A DNA stretch of 64,000 bases from Actinostola sp. cb2023 (GCA_033675265.1 JAUJYZ010000293.1:124001-188000); one strand, 5' to 3'. Positions 11,095 to 21,774 are shown, counted from the stretch's first letter. Numbers and translations: made by a program. The notes: generated by a model from the sequence alone, not told the origin.

Positions 11095-11370
11095 GTGGTC
11101 ACCAGTAATATGACACCACTGTCACCAGCACCCGAGGCAGTAATCCATCTCATAAAGTGTGGATGTATCAAGACACGCTGTTCAACAAATCATTGCAGTC
11201 AGTGTAGGAAAGCTGGATTGCCATGCATCGATCTATGCAGATGTTCTGATACAGAAGATAGAATCTGCGAGAATTTAACAATGATCCCCAGTGATGATGA
11301 TGATGATGTTGATGATGACAGTGATGTTGCTTTTGAAGATCATGATGATAATGATGAAAATTCGTATTGA
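11095..11370 (+). pseudogene. Inverted copy of the Cys-rich C-terminal tail of the nuclease-like protein
   Basis: From the ATG at 11110 the frame reads MTPLSPAPEAVIHLIKCGC, then a run of about eight cysteines (RKAGLPCIDLCRCSD), and ends in an Asp-rich acidic tail before TGA. It duplicates, in opposite orientation, the end of the pseudogene at 10155-11024, and runs into an arm shared with 9568-9770. It has no start of its own and is a gene fragment. The Cys pattern suggests metal binding but the function is unknown. Confidence 0.6.
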
Positions 11371-11822
11371 AATACCATAATAGTAGTATAAGCTGCATGT
11401 TTCCACGCAGAAATACTCCAAACATTATAGAATCAAATCCTTTTATTATACATATAAATATTACTATGTAACCTGAAATTGAGACATCTAGCCTCGATCG
11501 CTTTGATGTTTCTAATCGCGTGTTTTTCATTCATGATCATTTTTCCACAATTGTACAAAATACTATGATAGAACTCTAAGTATGTTGCAGCTAAAATTTA
11601 CCTATATATAGCAATTATAAGCATTTTGTAAATTGGAGCCTCGTTTCCATGTAACCACTTTCTAGTCACGAAAATCGTGATAACTCTGATAACTTATAGC
11701 TAATGGTTTGGTGTTAATTGATCATCTCTAATAATTTCATGACCATTTGTCATAAATAACATGTTTTTTATGGCCAAAAGAGCTTCATCCTCGTTTCCAT
11801 GCTAGAGGTCGGATGGCCATTT

Positions 11823-11825
<3 letters not shown>

Positions 11826-11859
<34 letters not shown>

Positions 11860-12106
11860 GTTCTTTATAAACGCATCATACAATAGTCTCGATGCTTTTT
11901 ACAATTAATGAGGACGAAACAGTGGCAAAAGCTAAATAGAAGAAAAAATGGTATTAAATATTCCTAGTAAACAGGAAGGTTTTAAGTGAAGATTTGAAGG
12001 CAGCAACGGAGGCAGCGTGTTTTAAGTTTTCAGGGAGATTGTTCCAGAGTGCAGGTGCAGCCATTGAGAAAGTTCTGTCGCCAAAAGTAGAAGTTCGGTT
12101 TAATAT
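11826..12106 (-). mobile_element. 5'-truncated CR1/L2-type LINE, C-terminus and 3' tail
   Basis: On the minus strand the segment codes for the end of a non-LTR reverse-transcriptase protein (RTSTFGDRTFSMAAPALWNN, then a Phe-Lys-rich end LKTFLF), stopping at 11954. A short 3' region ends in an ATT-type microsatellite (11826-11860), typical of CR1/L2 tails. It interrupts the right arm of the foldback, with a short TTTAATA-like duplication at both sides. Confidence 0.75.
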
Positions 12107-12437
12107 GCCCTTAACGGGCATACTAGCAAGTTGACAGACTGTCAACAAAGTTTTTATTGTTCCTTAGGGATGTCTTAACATATCTAGATAGGTGGCTTGC
12201 TTTCTTCATACAAGTCACACGGGAGTACACATGCTGCTTGACTAGTCACAAAATCGCTAAAACAGCAACTCGGGTTTCAGCAAATTTCCAAGATAGCGAT
12301 TTGTGATGACGACATTCAAAGTTTCAGCCAATGAGCGCGCGCGTTATGTTGTAGTGACGTCATCTGTGTGTCTGTCCTCTAATAACACATGGCTCTCGAC
12401 CAATCAAATCGCGCGTAATATACCAATTATTATTTAA

Positions 12438-12623
12438 CAAATAGAACAGCTTCATCTGTGCTCCGTTCAGTTATAAAGCACTTAGAAAGTAACGATAGCA
12501 CTCGAGAAGTGAGGAGAAACACTCGCCTACGGCTTGTATTTCTCCCTACACTTCTCTCGTGGTATCGTTACTTCCTGCGTGCTTTATAACTGAACGGAGC
12601 ACAGATGAAGCTGTTCTGTTTGC
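12438..12623. mobile_element. Palindromic MITE (GTGCTCCGTTCAGTTATAAAGC family), copy A
   Basis: Arms of about 80 bp pair around an apex with the sequence GCCTACGGC. A close copy lies at 27596-27791, with diverged relatives at 20735-20925 and 56524-56665. No coding capacity. Confidence 0.75.
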
Positions 12624-12693
12624 TTTATAATATAATAACTATGAATTTATGGCAAGACATTTGAGGATTCTGCTGTGTTTTTTTTTTTTTTAA

Positions 12694-14065
12694 GGTTGGT
12701 GTCTACTAATGTCCGCGCGCACATAGTTCTGCGCACATTGTGACGTAAAATAGCACAGGAAGCCCATTTTGTGTTTTCTGGAAAACTTCAAAAAGTGCAG
12801 TGAAATCGAGTCAAATTCACCGAAGAAAGAGTGAATGCATGTCAATTTTCTATAAATAATCAAACGATAAGTATAGATTCCCTAAACAGTCTTCTTGCTA
12901 AGTTTCAGAGCACAATATATATTGTCAATGTTGCCCGGATCAATCGGATAGTTCAAGGCATCCTAATTTAAAGCGACTTACTTTTGTATAAACTATTCCA
13001 TTTTCGGCACTACATATCGAAAATTAATCCACCTGATATGCAGATCGTTTCATATAATAATAATCAAGTTAAGGAAAGCCATGAATGTCTTCAATGTTTG
13101 ATCAATCACTTGCAAAACGTTGACCGAGTCGATAAACAACACAATATTCAATAAAAACAAGACAAAACTGACCAGCTAATAAATATATTTTATTTGCATT
13201 CATTACTTACCAGAACAGTTCACAAATGTGCAATGAATATGTGGAATAACGAAAGTTCTTTTCCACTGAAATTTGCATTTTGAAGTCAACTACTTGCACG
13301 TTGTTCGCGATCATTTCGACGAATAATTTCAGGTTTTCCTTTCGTATTATCGACTAATGATTGACGTGAAGTGAAGATAAACATTTCATAAAGCACTCTA
13401 ACCGAGGAAAAGTCCTATTTCCTCTCATATTAGCCAATATTTCTTGAAGAAGTTTGCCAAAAACACGAGTTGCGAACCACAAGATCAACGACGACAATAG
13501 TGACTTACTAGGGAGGGCTGGGGAAAATGTGTCTATCGCGACTTTCAAATTGATAGAATATATAACTTTTGACGACAATAACTTTTTAAAATGCATGGAT
13601 ACCCCATTTTCTCTTCTTCTCAATAGTTTCAATGAGGTTTAAGGAATTTGCATTCAAAAAATATCCGAACAATAATTGACATGGAATATAGATTTTTACC
13701 GGAAAATGTACTTTTTGACAGTATTCCATAGAAGCGGTAACGGAGGAAAACATAGCTATAAATAAAATGATTCATGGGAAAACCTTCTATTTTTCCTTTT
13801 CTCTTTAAAGAAATTTCTAATTGTAAGTCGAAAAACTGTGTTTATGGAATTTGTTTATGAATTTACAGTACTAAATAAATATTTTAATGTAAATGTTGAA
13901 TATTGCTGGTCAGCGGTTATTTACGATGTTCGTCATTAATTATCTCCGTTTAGTGCATGGATACCCCCAAATTTTGTTTCACAAATCAATTGCTTTAATG
14001 ATGATCAACATGTTTTATATGGAACTTTCCAAACAAAATTGGGTCGCCATTAGTAGGCACCATCC
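12694..14065. mobile_element. TTAA-flanked element, GGTTGGTGTCTACTAATG termini
   Basis: The ends GGTTGGTGTCTACTAATG and CATTAGTAGGCACCATCC are inverted repeats between TTAA at 12690-12693 and 14066-14069. The second segment copy lacks the insertion (near 27850). The 1372-bp interior has only short frames with no motif. It starts with GG after TTAA, like three other elements in this window. Confidence 0.8.
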
Positions 14066-14199
14066 TTAATTTAATACAATTTTAGTGAGTGAAGTGCGCG
14101 CGCTACTGACGCCAGTTACGCCATCGAGCGCGCGTTGGGTTTGTTTTCTTCAGTATTTTGGTCTTTTTGAAAAATAGCGTCATCAAACCGTGCTCCGTT

Positions 14200-14597
14200 C
14201 ACAGGCAGCCCAACCATTCCTTTTGAGGCTACTAAATAATTCAATAAAAAATGATATTTGCGTTTTTTTATGGGCTTCCTGTGGTAGAGCGCGCGCGCAT
14301 TTATATATTGGGTTCCCTGTGCATAGAAATGTATGGTGTTGGGATCCCTGTGTGCGTTCTGCGGGATGCGCCCGCAGCAAATGTGTATATTTACATTCAC
14401 ACCTTGTTTCAATATACACATTGCTGCGTCCCGCAGGACGTACACAGGGATCCCAACATTATACCTTACTCAACACAGGAAGCCCAATATATAAATGCGC
14501 GCGCGCTCTACCACAGGAAACCCATCAAAATTAAGACACAAATATCATTTTATTGAATTATTAAATAGCCTCAAAAGCAATGGTTGGGCTGCCTGTG
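14200..14597. mobile_element. 398-bp MITE, CACAGGCAGCCCAACCATT termini, 6-bp TSD
   Basis: Near-perfect inverted ends lie between TCCGTT at 14194-14199 and 14598-14603; the second segment copy reads straight through this site near 27970. The arms carry GCGCGCGC tracts and the centre has a second GC-rich stem. A truncated relative is at 32245-32461, and a fragment (GGGCTTCCTGTGGTAGAGC) is at 20154-20172. Confidence 0.82.
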
Positions 14598-14645
14598 TCC
14601 GTTCTCTGATAAAGCACAGTTTTCAGCCAATCAGAGCGCGCGGAT

Positions 14646-15226
14646 TAGGCATAAGTAGATTGTGCTCGGCAACTTTTGAGCAACTTTTGGCGTTTTGAGC
14701 AACTTTTTGTAGGACCAGCAACCTAGGGCAACTTTTGCCTTCCTTGGCAACTTTTGAGCAACAAATTGGTATAAAATCGATCCAAACCATCAAAAAGTTC
14801 GTTATTTCATCTAAAAAATAATTTTATCAAAGCAGATTTTATTAAAACTAGGCAGGATCCCATAAATGGCTCCCAAATGGCTCTGGACTCACTCGCTTTA
14901 CGTGTGCCCACGAAATCTGGACAGCGGCTATATTTATAACGGGCGCTTAAATATCCAGCGGTTATTCGCTGCAACATGAATTGCCGCCGGCCATCTTTGC
15001 TGTAGTGCTTTTAATGATTGGAAGAATATTTAATGAAATTGTTGAAATGAAAACAAACAAACAAACATGTTTTGAGCATTTATCTAGAACAAACGACTCT
15101 AGAGAGCAAGCAACTTTTTTAAATTGTGGTGGCAACTTTTGGATATATTAGCAACTTTAGAGCAACTTTTGGCTATATTTTCAAGCAACTTTTCCCAAAT
15201 TTACTAGCACAATCTACTTATGCCTA
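14646..15226. mobile_element. hAT-like MITE, TAGGCATAAGTAGATTGTGC termini, 8-bp TSD
   Basis: Inverted ends of about 22 bp are flanked by GCGCGGAT at 14638-14645 and 15227-15234, and the site is unfilled in the second segment copy near 28014. Subterminal regions repeat GCAACTTTTGAGCAACTTTT many times, as expected for subterminal transposase-binding repeats of hAT elements. Confidence 0.8.
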
Positions 15227-15666
15227 GCGCGGATTGACTTGACTACATAATAAATAAAAATAGATAGAAATATAATAGAAATATAAATATATCTTTATTA
15301 AAAATAATAATGGTGTAGGAATTATGAGCTGTAAAAACATTAGTTGATGAATTTCGAGAAATAAAAGTCATAGTGATTACCTACTAATAATGCCTTTTCA
15401 TGATGAAAGTTTGACGGGTCGGGAAAATATTTCTGACCCGAAAGGCAGTGGGCCGCTTTAACAGAGACTTTCTCTTAAGTTGGAACCGTTTGAAAATGTT
15501 ATTCATTTTTTGATCATCCATCCAACCCACAATCAACCATTGGTGTATTAATTAATATGTATTAGACTAATGTCTATTTCACATGTTTTGGAAAATTGAT
15601 TGCTTTGCTGACCGCGAAAACAGCAGGATATAATGCCTTAATACCAGGGGATACTCGCGGAATTAA

Positions 15667-16236
15667 AGTGCTACTTAGACGAAAATCGATCGAAAATTTA
15701 ATTTAGCTGAAACTTCATTGAATAATTCTTCAATGGTCTAATGATAACTAGTTAAAATATTTTTTCGATATTCCAGAGGGAAGTACTATATTTTCATGAA
15801 TCTTTAGAGGTGTCAGTGACGTCATCTACTCAACCCAACATTCAGTTCCATACATTTCTTTGTATTTTGCAAGTCAAAATATCTCAATGTTTTGTTCAGA
15901 TAACAGCTCTACATTGGAGAAAACTGGTCAGACAATCAATCCTAAGCACAAATAATGTAAGAAAACTCCTTCACCCAAACTTTTAGCTTCATAGAAATAC
16001 AATAATTCAAGAAACTAAACACAAAGAAATGTATGGAGCGAAGCTGTGTTGATTGTTAGGGTTGAGTAGATGACCTCACTGACACTTCTAATTTTTAAAA
16101 AGATTCATAAAAATGTAATACTTCCCATAGGAATTTTGAGAAAACACATTAACCAGTAATTGTATGGCTCTTTGAGATTATTCCAGTGAAGTTTCAGCTA
16201 AATTAAATTTCGGTCGATTTTCGTCTAAGTAGCACT
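15667..16236. mobile_element. TTAA-flanked palindromic MITE, AGTGCTACTTAGACG termini, copy A
   Basis: Ends of about 55 bp (AGTGCTACTTAGACGAAAAT) are inverted; TTAA lies at 15663-15666 and 16237-16240. The interior is loosely palindromic. The same element sits at the same place in the second segment copy (28686-29245), so it predates the duplication. Confidence 0.8.
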
Positions 16237-16240
16237 TTAA

Positions 16241-16897
16241 GGTACCATGGGACCTTCGTGACACTGTTCATTTAAAGCCGCGTAGCGCGCTAACCACTCG
16301 TCCAACATGTATAAAAGTATACATTTTCTTAAAGCTGAATAAATGCAGATTCTAAGTATGCTGGAGATTATTTCCTATTTTGTAAATATATTTTGTTATT
16401 GCACATTTTAGAAAATTCGACCGGCCTTGTTCAAAGAGAATTTTGCACGCGGTAATTCAATCGATTTTTAAACGGAAATTGCCACGTGTCTCCGATTTCC
16501 AATAAACGCTTTTGTTGAGGAGATATTTGCTGTCAAAGTTCATTAATGTGTTTTTAAGCGATTTACACATAAATCATCAAATAACATTTAAACGAGGCAA
16601 CGTATCAACAATCGGAGACACGGTTTTTTAGAACAAACTTTGCTCATTACAATGCCACTTTCCGTTTAGAAATCGATTGAATTCCCGCGTGCAAAATTCC
16701 CTTTGAACAAGGCCGGTCGAATTTTCTAAAATGTGCAGTAACAAAAAATATTTACAAAATAGGTAATAATCTCCAGCATATTTAGAATCTGCATTTATTC
16801 AGCTTTAAGAAAATGTATACTTTTATACATGTTGGACGAGTGGTTAGTGCGCTACGCGGCTTTCAGTGAAGAGTGGTCACGAAGGTCCCCTGGTACC
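16241..16897. mobile_element. TTAA-flanked MITE, GGTACC termini, inserted at the border of another
   Basis: Inverted ends GGTACCATGGGACCTTCGTG and the mirror lie between TTAA at 16237-16240 and 16898-16901. The left TTAA is the right border of the older MITE at 15667-16236. The second segment copy lacks it. A second copy is at 63410-63948. Subterminal TGGACGAGTGG resembles a tRNA A box, probably by chance. Confidence 0.82.
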
Positions 16898-16987
16898 TTA
16901 AGGGTTTTTCAAAATTGATTCTCAAATATGGTATCGTTGTATCGGCGTAACAACATCTAGAGGAGTTATTTACAGGTGCTATCTTAC

Positions 16988-17054
16988 CGTTAACTCCAAG
17001 TCCAAGAGCAGCAATCACACAAGTCATCTTGACTAACACATTAAAAATTAACAT
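16988..17054 (-). CDS. Signal-peptide-like first exon, copy A
   Basis: Reading left from an ATG at 17054, 22 codons give MLIFNVLVKMTCVIAALGLG plus two residues: a short polar start and a hydrophobic core, like a secretion signal. The exon ends in phase 1 at a consensus donor (AACG|GTAAGA). The same exon is kept at 29336-29402 with one Ile-to-Phe change. No second exon was recognised downstream, where the 40-bp tandem repeats begin. It could be the first exon of a small secreted protein or a relic in the duplicated segment. Confidence 0.35.
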
Positions 17055-17449
17055 TCTTGTCGAAGGGTAAACAGCGACAGTGAACTGTGTGAGTCAAATG
17101 TGAAATTGTTTCGCCGCACAACACTAGTGAACAATTAAAACATTAACTTATAATGAAAAACAAAGAAACTTGATGCAAGGAGACATGCGATTGGTCAATT
17201 TAAACACCCTCGGGCCATGATTGGTTGAAATGGAGTCTGTCTATATTTCATTAATTAATTATTAATCTTGAGATGAAATTAATACACATTATAACACGAG
17301 CCAAATAATGGGCTTTACCCTCGGGCCAATGTGTGCTTATGGAAGTGTTTACAAGTAAAAAGTTTCAAATTGCATCAGTAGTATTGATCGAAGTGTCGTC
17401 TTTATAGCCACCGTGAATCCCGTGAATACATGTGACTGCGGTCCGAAAT

Positions 17450-17770
17450 ATCTCGAAGCATACGAACATATCCAGATAAGTAATCGTAAGTAGTTCGGCA
17501 TACGAAGATATTCTGATAAGTAACCGGAAGGAGTTCGGGATACAAAGATATTCCGATGAGTAACTGGAAGGAGTTCGGCATACGAAGATATTCCGATAAG
17601 TAACCGGAAGGAGTTCGGCATACGAACATATCCCGATAAGTAACCGTAAGCCGAGTTCGATTGTGCTCGCGTGAGCCAGAAACTTAGCCTGCGTAGCGGC
17701 GCTCTGGGGGGAGGAGGAAAGGGGAAAGGCATACGAATGTATTCCGATAAGTAACCGTAAGGGTCGAGTT
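17450..17770. repeat. About 40-bp tandem repeat (GGCATACGAAGATATTCC unit), copy A
   Basis: Units of the form GATAAGTAACCGGAAGGAGT followed by TCGGCATACGAAGATATTCC repeat about six times with small changes. Because 40 is not a multiple of three, all minus-strand frames stay open for a while and give periodic Tyr/Leu/Arg-rich peptides; I do not treat these as genes. The second copy is at 29820-30025. Confidence 0.8.
17674..17732. mobile_element. Remnant of the TAGCCTGCGTAGC Mutator-like element
   Basis: CCAGAAACT followed by TAGCCTGCGTAGCGGCGCTC and a G-rich stretch equals the left end and target site of the 30059-31063 element, then stops abruptly. The insertion therefore predates the segment duplication and was almost wholly deleted in this copy. 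Confidence 0.7.
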
Positions 17771-17953
17771 CGGTTGTGCTTGCGATTGCGACAGTTGTTG
17801 CATAATACTGTTTTAAGGAATACAAAATGCATGAAAAATGGCATTGATAATAGTCGTCCGTTAATCACAGCATTTCAGAGTCTTTAAAGGCTATACAAAA
17901 TCGCATGAAAATCGTATACTGTTGATACAGGTATTTAGATAATTGATTCTTAC

Positions 17954-18005
17954 CTGAAACGACTGGTACAAGGATTGCAAACATTCGCTGAATTGTCTTA
18001 GACAT
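17954..18005 (-). CDS. Signal-peptide-like first exon with TATA promoter
   Basis: From an ATG at 18005 on the minus strand, 17 codons read MSKTIQRMFAILVPVVS, a basic start and hydrophobic core like a signal peptide. The exon ends in phase 1 at GTTTCAG|GTAAGAATC. A TATATAAG box lies 53-60 bp upstream of the ATG, leaving room for a short leader. The next exon was not found. It is outside the duplicated segment. It may be the start of a small secreted-protein gene whose rest is lost or lies across the repeats to the left. Confidence 0.4.
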
Positions 18006-18057
18006 ATGGAGATTAACTGAGTACCGGCTTTTGGAGCCGGAAAATAGCCCCGAAATA

Positions 18058-18065
18058 CTTATATA
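18058..18065 (-). promoter_or_regulatory. TATA box upstream of the 18005 start
   Basis: TATATAAG on the minus strand, with a GC-containing leader (CTCCAAAAGCCGG) between it and the ATG at 18005. The distance suits a start site near 18030. Confidence 0.4.
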
Positions 18066-18770
18066 GAATCGCCGCATTTAGCAAAGAGCTTAGAATATTG
18101 TAGGAAACAAGTCATCTTTACTGGTGAAATGAACTAGAATCTCGGACTTCGTACCTTAATTATCACTTGTTTTTAATTAGGTTGTCGATTTCTTTTAATT
18201 TTGGCACTAGATGAATTGTAATTTGACTATTACCCAAAGTTTGGGTCGTATAATTTAAATATAATAATAATAATTAATACAGGGTTAATAGGGTTAATAT
18301 GAGTGTTATAATATAATTTAAACTATATATTTCTAACAATGTCTTAAGAAACCTTAAAACAGAAAAAGAAAGGAAATATAGTTTCGAAAATATATTGTAG
18401 TAAAATTAGTTTGCATAATCAATTGACAAGTAATTTGCATAAACCGGCTTCAAAGCAGCTCAGCTACAAACATGTAATTTTTTAAGTACCGATATTCTGA
18501 AGTAGAGAAAATATGGTAAATATCAGGGTATGCAACATTGAAATTTGCCATTTTTTGAGAAATTGGGAAACAATCACTCATTTCCACATAATAATTACCA
18601 CAATAAAATATTTTTGATAGATTTCAATTTTATTTGAAAGCAGTTATTTTTACAAAACATATTAGTATATTTTACCAGTGAACATACAGTGGTATACAAA
18701 TTACAATCTTTGTTATATTTCTTTATCCTGGTAAATTGGTGATAAATTCCATAATTTTTCTCTGGTCGAA

Positions 18771-19095
18771 GCCCAAAATGTGTTCGGAAATTTCCGAACA
18801 CATTTTCAAAAATACATGGTAAATAGTAACACCAAGTGGGCGAAGCCCAAAATGTGTTCGGAAATTTCCGAACACATTTTCAAAAATACATGGTAAAATA
18901 GTAACACTGAGTGGACGAAGCCCAAAATGTGTTCGGAAATTTCCGAACACATTTTCAAAAATACATGGTAAATAGTAACACTGAGTGGATGAAGCCCGAA
19001 ATGTGTTCGGAAATTTCCGAACACATTTTCAAAAATACATGGTAAAATAGTAACACAGAGTGGCCGAAGCCCAAAATGTGTTCGGAAATTTCCGA
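18771..19095. repeat. 74-75-bp satellite containing a perfect palindrome, five copies
   Basis: Unit starts are at 18771, 18845, 18920, 18994 and 19069. Each carries TGTTCGGAAATTTCCGAACA, a perfect 20-bp palindrome, extended by ATG...CAT. Further units lie inverted at 24300-24365 and 25750-25885. Open frames across it are by-products of the period. Confidence 0.9.
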
Positions 19096-19544
19096 GCACA
19101 TGTTCTATTATACATTAATAATAATTATATTATTATTATTATTATTACATGTATGGTTATTAAATTGTGGTAAAATTCTAAAACTCAATGGCCGAAGCCA
19201 AGACTAGATACATAAAAATACTAATAAGGTATAAATAAAATGTATCAATACTGCACATATATATTTTGTACAGACTGTTCTCTTAGCTACATGTAGCTAG
19301 CTATAGCTACATCCATTTGTCCAGCACCATGATTTGTTAGATTTGTTCATGCTTCACTCTATTGAAGAAAAACATACAAAAGTGTTTAAATATGAAATCA
19401 AAATTGTAAAAACTTAGGCAAAGTTAACCATGGCATGTAAAATACATGGTATACATGTACTTATTTATAATATTATAAACTATATGTGTATGTGTACATT
19501 GTACATGTACCTCCCAAGAACGTGCGATTTGATTGGTTGCTGAG

Positions 19545-19760
19545 CGTGCATTATTTTTGTATAGATGCACAGCGCAGCGAAAAGAAAGCAGAAAGCCTGA
19601 CAGTGTTTAAAACTAGTTTTATGTTATAAAGCGAATAGAAGTTGACTCTCTGTGCTTCTATACAAAAATAATGCACTTCTGAGGTCTTGAAAGCAGCTGA
19701 ATGCACTTGTATTCCGCTCGTGCATCCACTAGCAGCTTTCAAGTATTTTTGTATAGAAGC
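19545..19760. repeat. Foldback repeat with GCATTATTTTTGTATAGA motifs
   Basis: GCATTATTTTTGTATAGATG near 19548 is repeated in inverse near 19655 and again as TATTTTTGTATAGAAGC near 19743, giving alternative stems. Probably a non-autonomous foldback element; borders are not clear. Confidence 0.45.
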
Positions 19761-19936
19761 ATGGAGAGTCATCTTCTATTATTTAATTATAAAATAAGTA
19801 CATGTATGATATAACGTGAGCTCTGATTGGCCAAAGGATGCATAATGTGCATGTTCTGTGAGAGCATACGCACAGTGCACGTGCGCGCAGATATTCAAAC
19901 ATTTTTGCAACGAATAAAATTAAAAACTTGCTTTAA

Positions 19937-20706
19937 GGTAATGCGATCGTGCATTCGTGCGCATTTTTCCTGCGCATGATATTCAACGGCGATTATCTAA
20001 AAATCTAAGTCGGTGACCTATGCTGATTTTTCCACTGTAAGTCTAGGTCAACTAAAGCTAGAAAATATCAAAAAATGAAGACAGGTCTTCGAGCTATTTT
20101 TTGAGTAAATCTACGAAGTGTTCATTTTCGAACTACTTTTCATTGGTTGGGCTTCCTGTGGTAGAGCTCTTTCAATATGGCGGATCAAGCATTTTAATAT
20201 TCAACGGCGAATATCTAAAAATCTAACACGGTGACCTACCCTGATATTTTTGCCCTGAGTAGGTATTTACGAAAGCTAAAACATATCAAAAAATGAGGGT
20301 AGGTCTTCGAGCTAAATTTTAAGGAAATCGCCAAAATGTCCAAAAATAGGATCGTAAAGGACGGTCAAAATGTATTGTTTTTGAAATTTTGGCTTTGAAA
20401 ACTTATTGTTCGACACAATAAAATGACAAATTTCTGTTTTTTCATTATATTATGTTAACATATGTATCATTTGAAAGTATTGCTTTTATTATTACCGACT
20501 TATACGGATAGCAAGAGCTTGTAATTCCATTATCCATTTTTGCCAGAAAAGATGGCCGCAAGCCCCATCTTTGAAAAATTATATCTTCTCAATGGATTCG
20601 GTGACCCCCATTTTTTATTTCATTTTTCTACTCTAGCACTCAAAATCAATATTTGTGCCAAGTTTAAAAAGAATTGTTCGACAAAAAATTGCACGATCGC
20701 ATTACC
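19937..20706. mobile_element. TTAA-flanked MITE, GGTAATGCGATCGTGCA termini
   Basis: Perfect 17-bp inverted ends lie between TTAA at 19933-19936 and 20707-20710. Inside, about 140 bp at 19990 is repeated directly at 20199 (shared ATTCAACGGCGA and GGTCTTCGAGCTA), separated by a fragment of the 14200 MITE family. It has no coding capacity. Confidence 0.82.
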
Positions 20707-20734
20707 TTAAAATCATACTTGTAATTTATAAACA

Positions 20735-20925
20735 AAATAGAAAACGCGGCAGTTGTGCTCTATCGAGTTATAAGCACTTGGGAATTGAAAGAAGACTCGA
20801 GAAGCGCGAGAAGCATGCTCGAGGGTATCTCCTAACACTTCTTTCATCTTCTTCCAATTCCTGCGTGCTTCTATAGATAACTCGATAGAGCATGCTGCCT
20901 CGTTTTCTATTTCTTCAATATATAT
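20735..20925. mobile_element. Palindromic MITE, diverged GTGCTCTATCGAGTTATAAGC type
   Basis: Arms such as GCTCTATCGAGTTATAAGCA pair with TGCTTCTATAGATAACTCGA. Layout and internal ACTTCTTTC stretches are like the 12438-12623 family. Confidence 0.6.
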
Positions 20926-21212
20926 AGTTAATTGCATAATCGTTGTCCGGTTGAAAATCATAAATCATAGAAGCTGAGACCGCAAGAATGGATGGGAAAT
21001 CAGTTCATGACCCACATTGCATACAGATAAATTCAATGTTCTCATAGTTTTGAAGGTATATGAGCTATTTAACTAAGATCCTACAAGTCTGGATAAAAAT
21101 GTCGATCATTTGACGGGGTTATTTGAGAGTTTTAATTTCCCAGAATTCCTTTTGGTCATAGCTTTCATGATTTTCAACCCGACAACGAGTATGCAATAAG
21201 CTATATACACAA
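20926..21212. mobile_element. MITE with GCATAATCGTTGTCCGGTTG termini, copy 1
   Basis: Inverted ends of about 40 bp (TATATAGTTAATTGCATAAT at the left). A second copy at 55598-55885 is about 90% identical by eye over the whole length, including the centre. Flanks are too AT-rich to fix a target duplication. Confidence 0.75.
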
Positions 21213-21454
21213 TATAGAGTGATGGCACTAAGCTGTGAAACAGATATTAGCCATGTAGATATAAATAAACTGTAATTCCATTGTTTTCTTTTGTTTTGAC
21301 TATTTATAGTCATACATTTGTAACATCATCATAATAACTGATAACAGTAATAATAAAAATTGTATACACATGTATGTATATTATGGAAGGAAAACTAATA
21401 GATACATGTAAGCTTATTTATATTTATATACACAACAACGTCCGTTGGACGTTA

Positions 21455-21774
21455 TGCACCTATCATCGGTTATCCCCTGGGGGGGGACCCCGGGCAAATA
21501 CAGGTTTGCATGGGGACTTTTAGGGAGGTTTGAATGCTATTTCTCCCTGGGGGAGGGGAAAATGACGGAGATTTGTTGGAATTTTTTTAGTGTCATCAGA
21601 GAACTTGCGTGATGATACTAAAAACGGCTGCGAAGGAGGCTACTCTAGGAGGGGCATTTGTTTGTTGTATGTCCCCACTTACCAGGGGGAAATTAACAAC
21701 TTTGACAGGCCCTTTTGCAAAGTCCCCTCCCTTGCCCGGGGTCCCCCCCCAGGGGATAACCGATGATAGGTGCA
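21455..21774. mobile_element. TTA-flanked palindromic MITE, TGCACCTATCATCGGTT termini
   Basis: Ends are perfect inverted repeats for about 40 bp, including a CCCCTGG/G-run block, between TTA at 21452-21454 and 21775-21777. The relative at 23135-23488 has the same layout and also TTA. A 3-bp TTA target is typical of PIF/Harbinger elements. A 195-codon open frame starting inside is an accident of the palindrome. Confidence 0.75.

Larger units (their letters stand above)
8551..12258. mobile_element. Large foldback TIR element with nuclease-like gene remnants
   Basis: Compared with the second segment copy (near 27415) this is an insertion of about 3.7 kb. The ends are related inverted repeats (CTAGTCAAGCAGCA near 8583 and its complement near 12245). 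The arms extend inward for over 1 kb: 9175-9770 pairs with 11220-11825. The centre holds a minus-strand nuclease-like pseudogene and an inverted plus-strand copy of its C-terminal tail, so the element appears to have grown by inverted duplication of its own 3' end. Exact ends and target duplication are unclear. It contains MITEs at 8726-9161 and 9931-10133 and a LINE fragment at 11826-12106. Confidence 0.7.
7690..17730. repeat. Duplicated segment, copy A (expanded by insertions)
   Basis: From about 7690 to 17730 the sequence is collinear with 26537-30110 once insertions are removed. Blocks shared with the second copy are about 7690-8530, 12260-12690, 14070-14199, 14604-14645, 15235-15666, 15667-16236 and 16902-17730. 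Extra pieces found only here are the foldback at 8551-12258 and the elements at 12694-14065, 14200-14597, 14646-15226 and 16241-16897. The second copy therefore acts as a set of unfilled sites. Confidence 0.85.

Noticed and set aside
11168..11530. His-rich minus-strand frame of 120 codons
   Set aside because: Antisense of the Asp-rich acidic tail of the nuclease-like protein on the plus strand.
16241..16897. tRNA A-box-like TGGACGAGTGGTTAG near both ends of the GGTACC MITE
   Set aside because: No B box at tRNA spacing and the motif is part of the inverted repeat, so it is not a tRNA gene.
17349..17868. Two overlapping minus-strand frames of 158 and 167 codons with periodic Tyr/Leu/Arg peptides (also 29737-30154)
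   Set aside because: The period equals the 40-bp DNA repeat in all frames, and the frames are interrupted by the Mutator-like remnant; no start context or splice sites.
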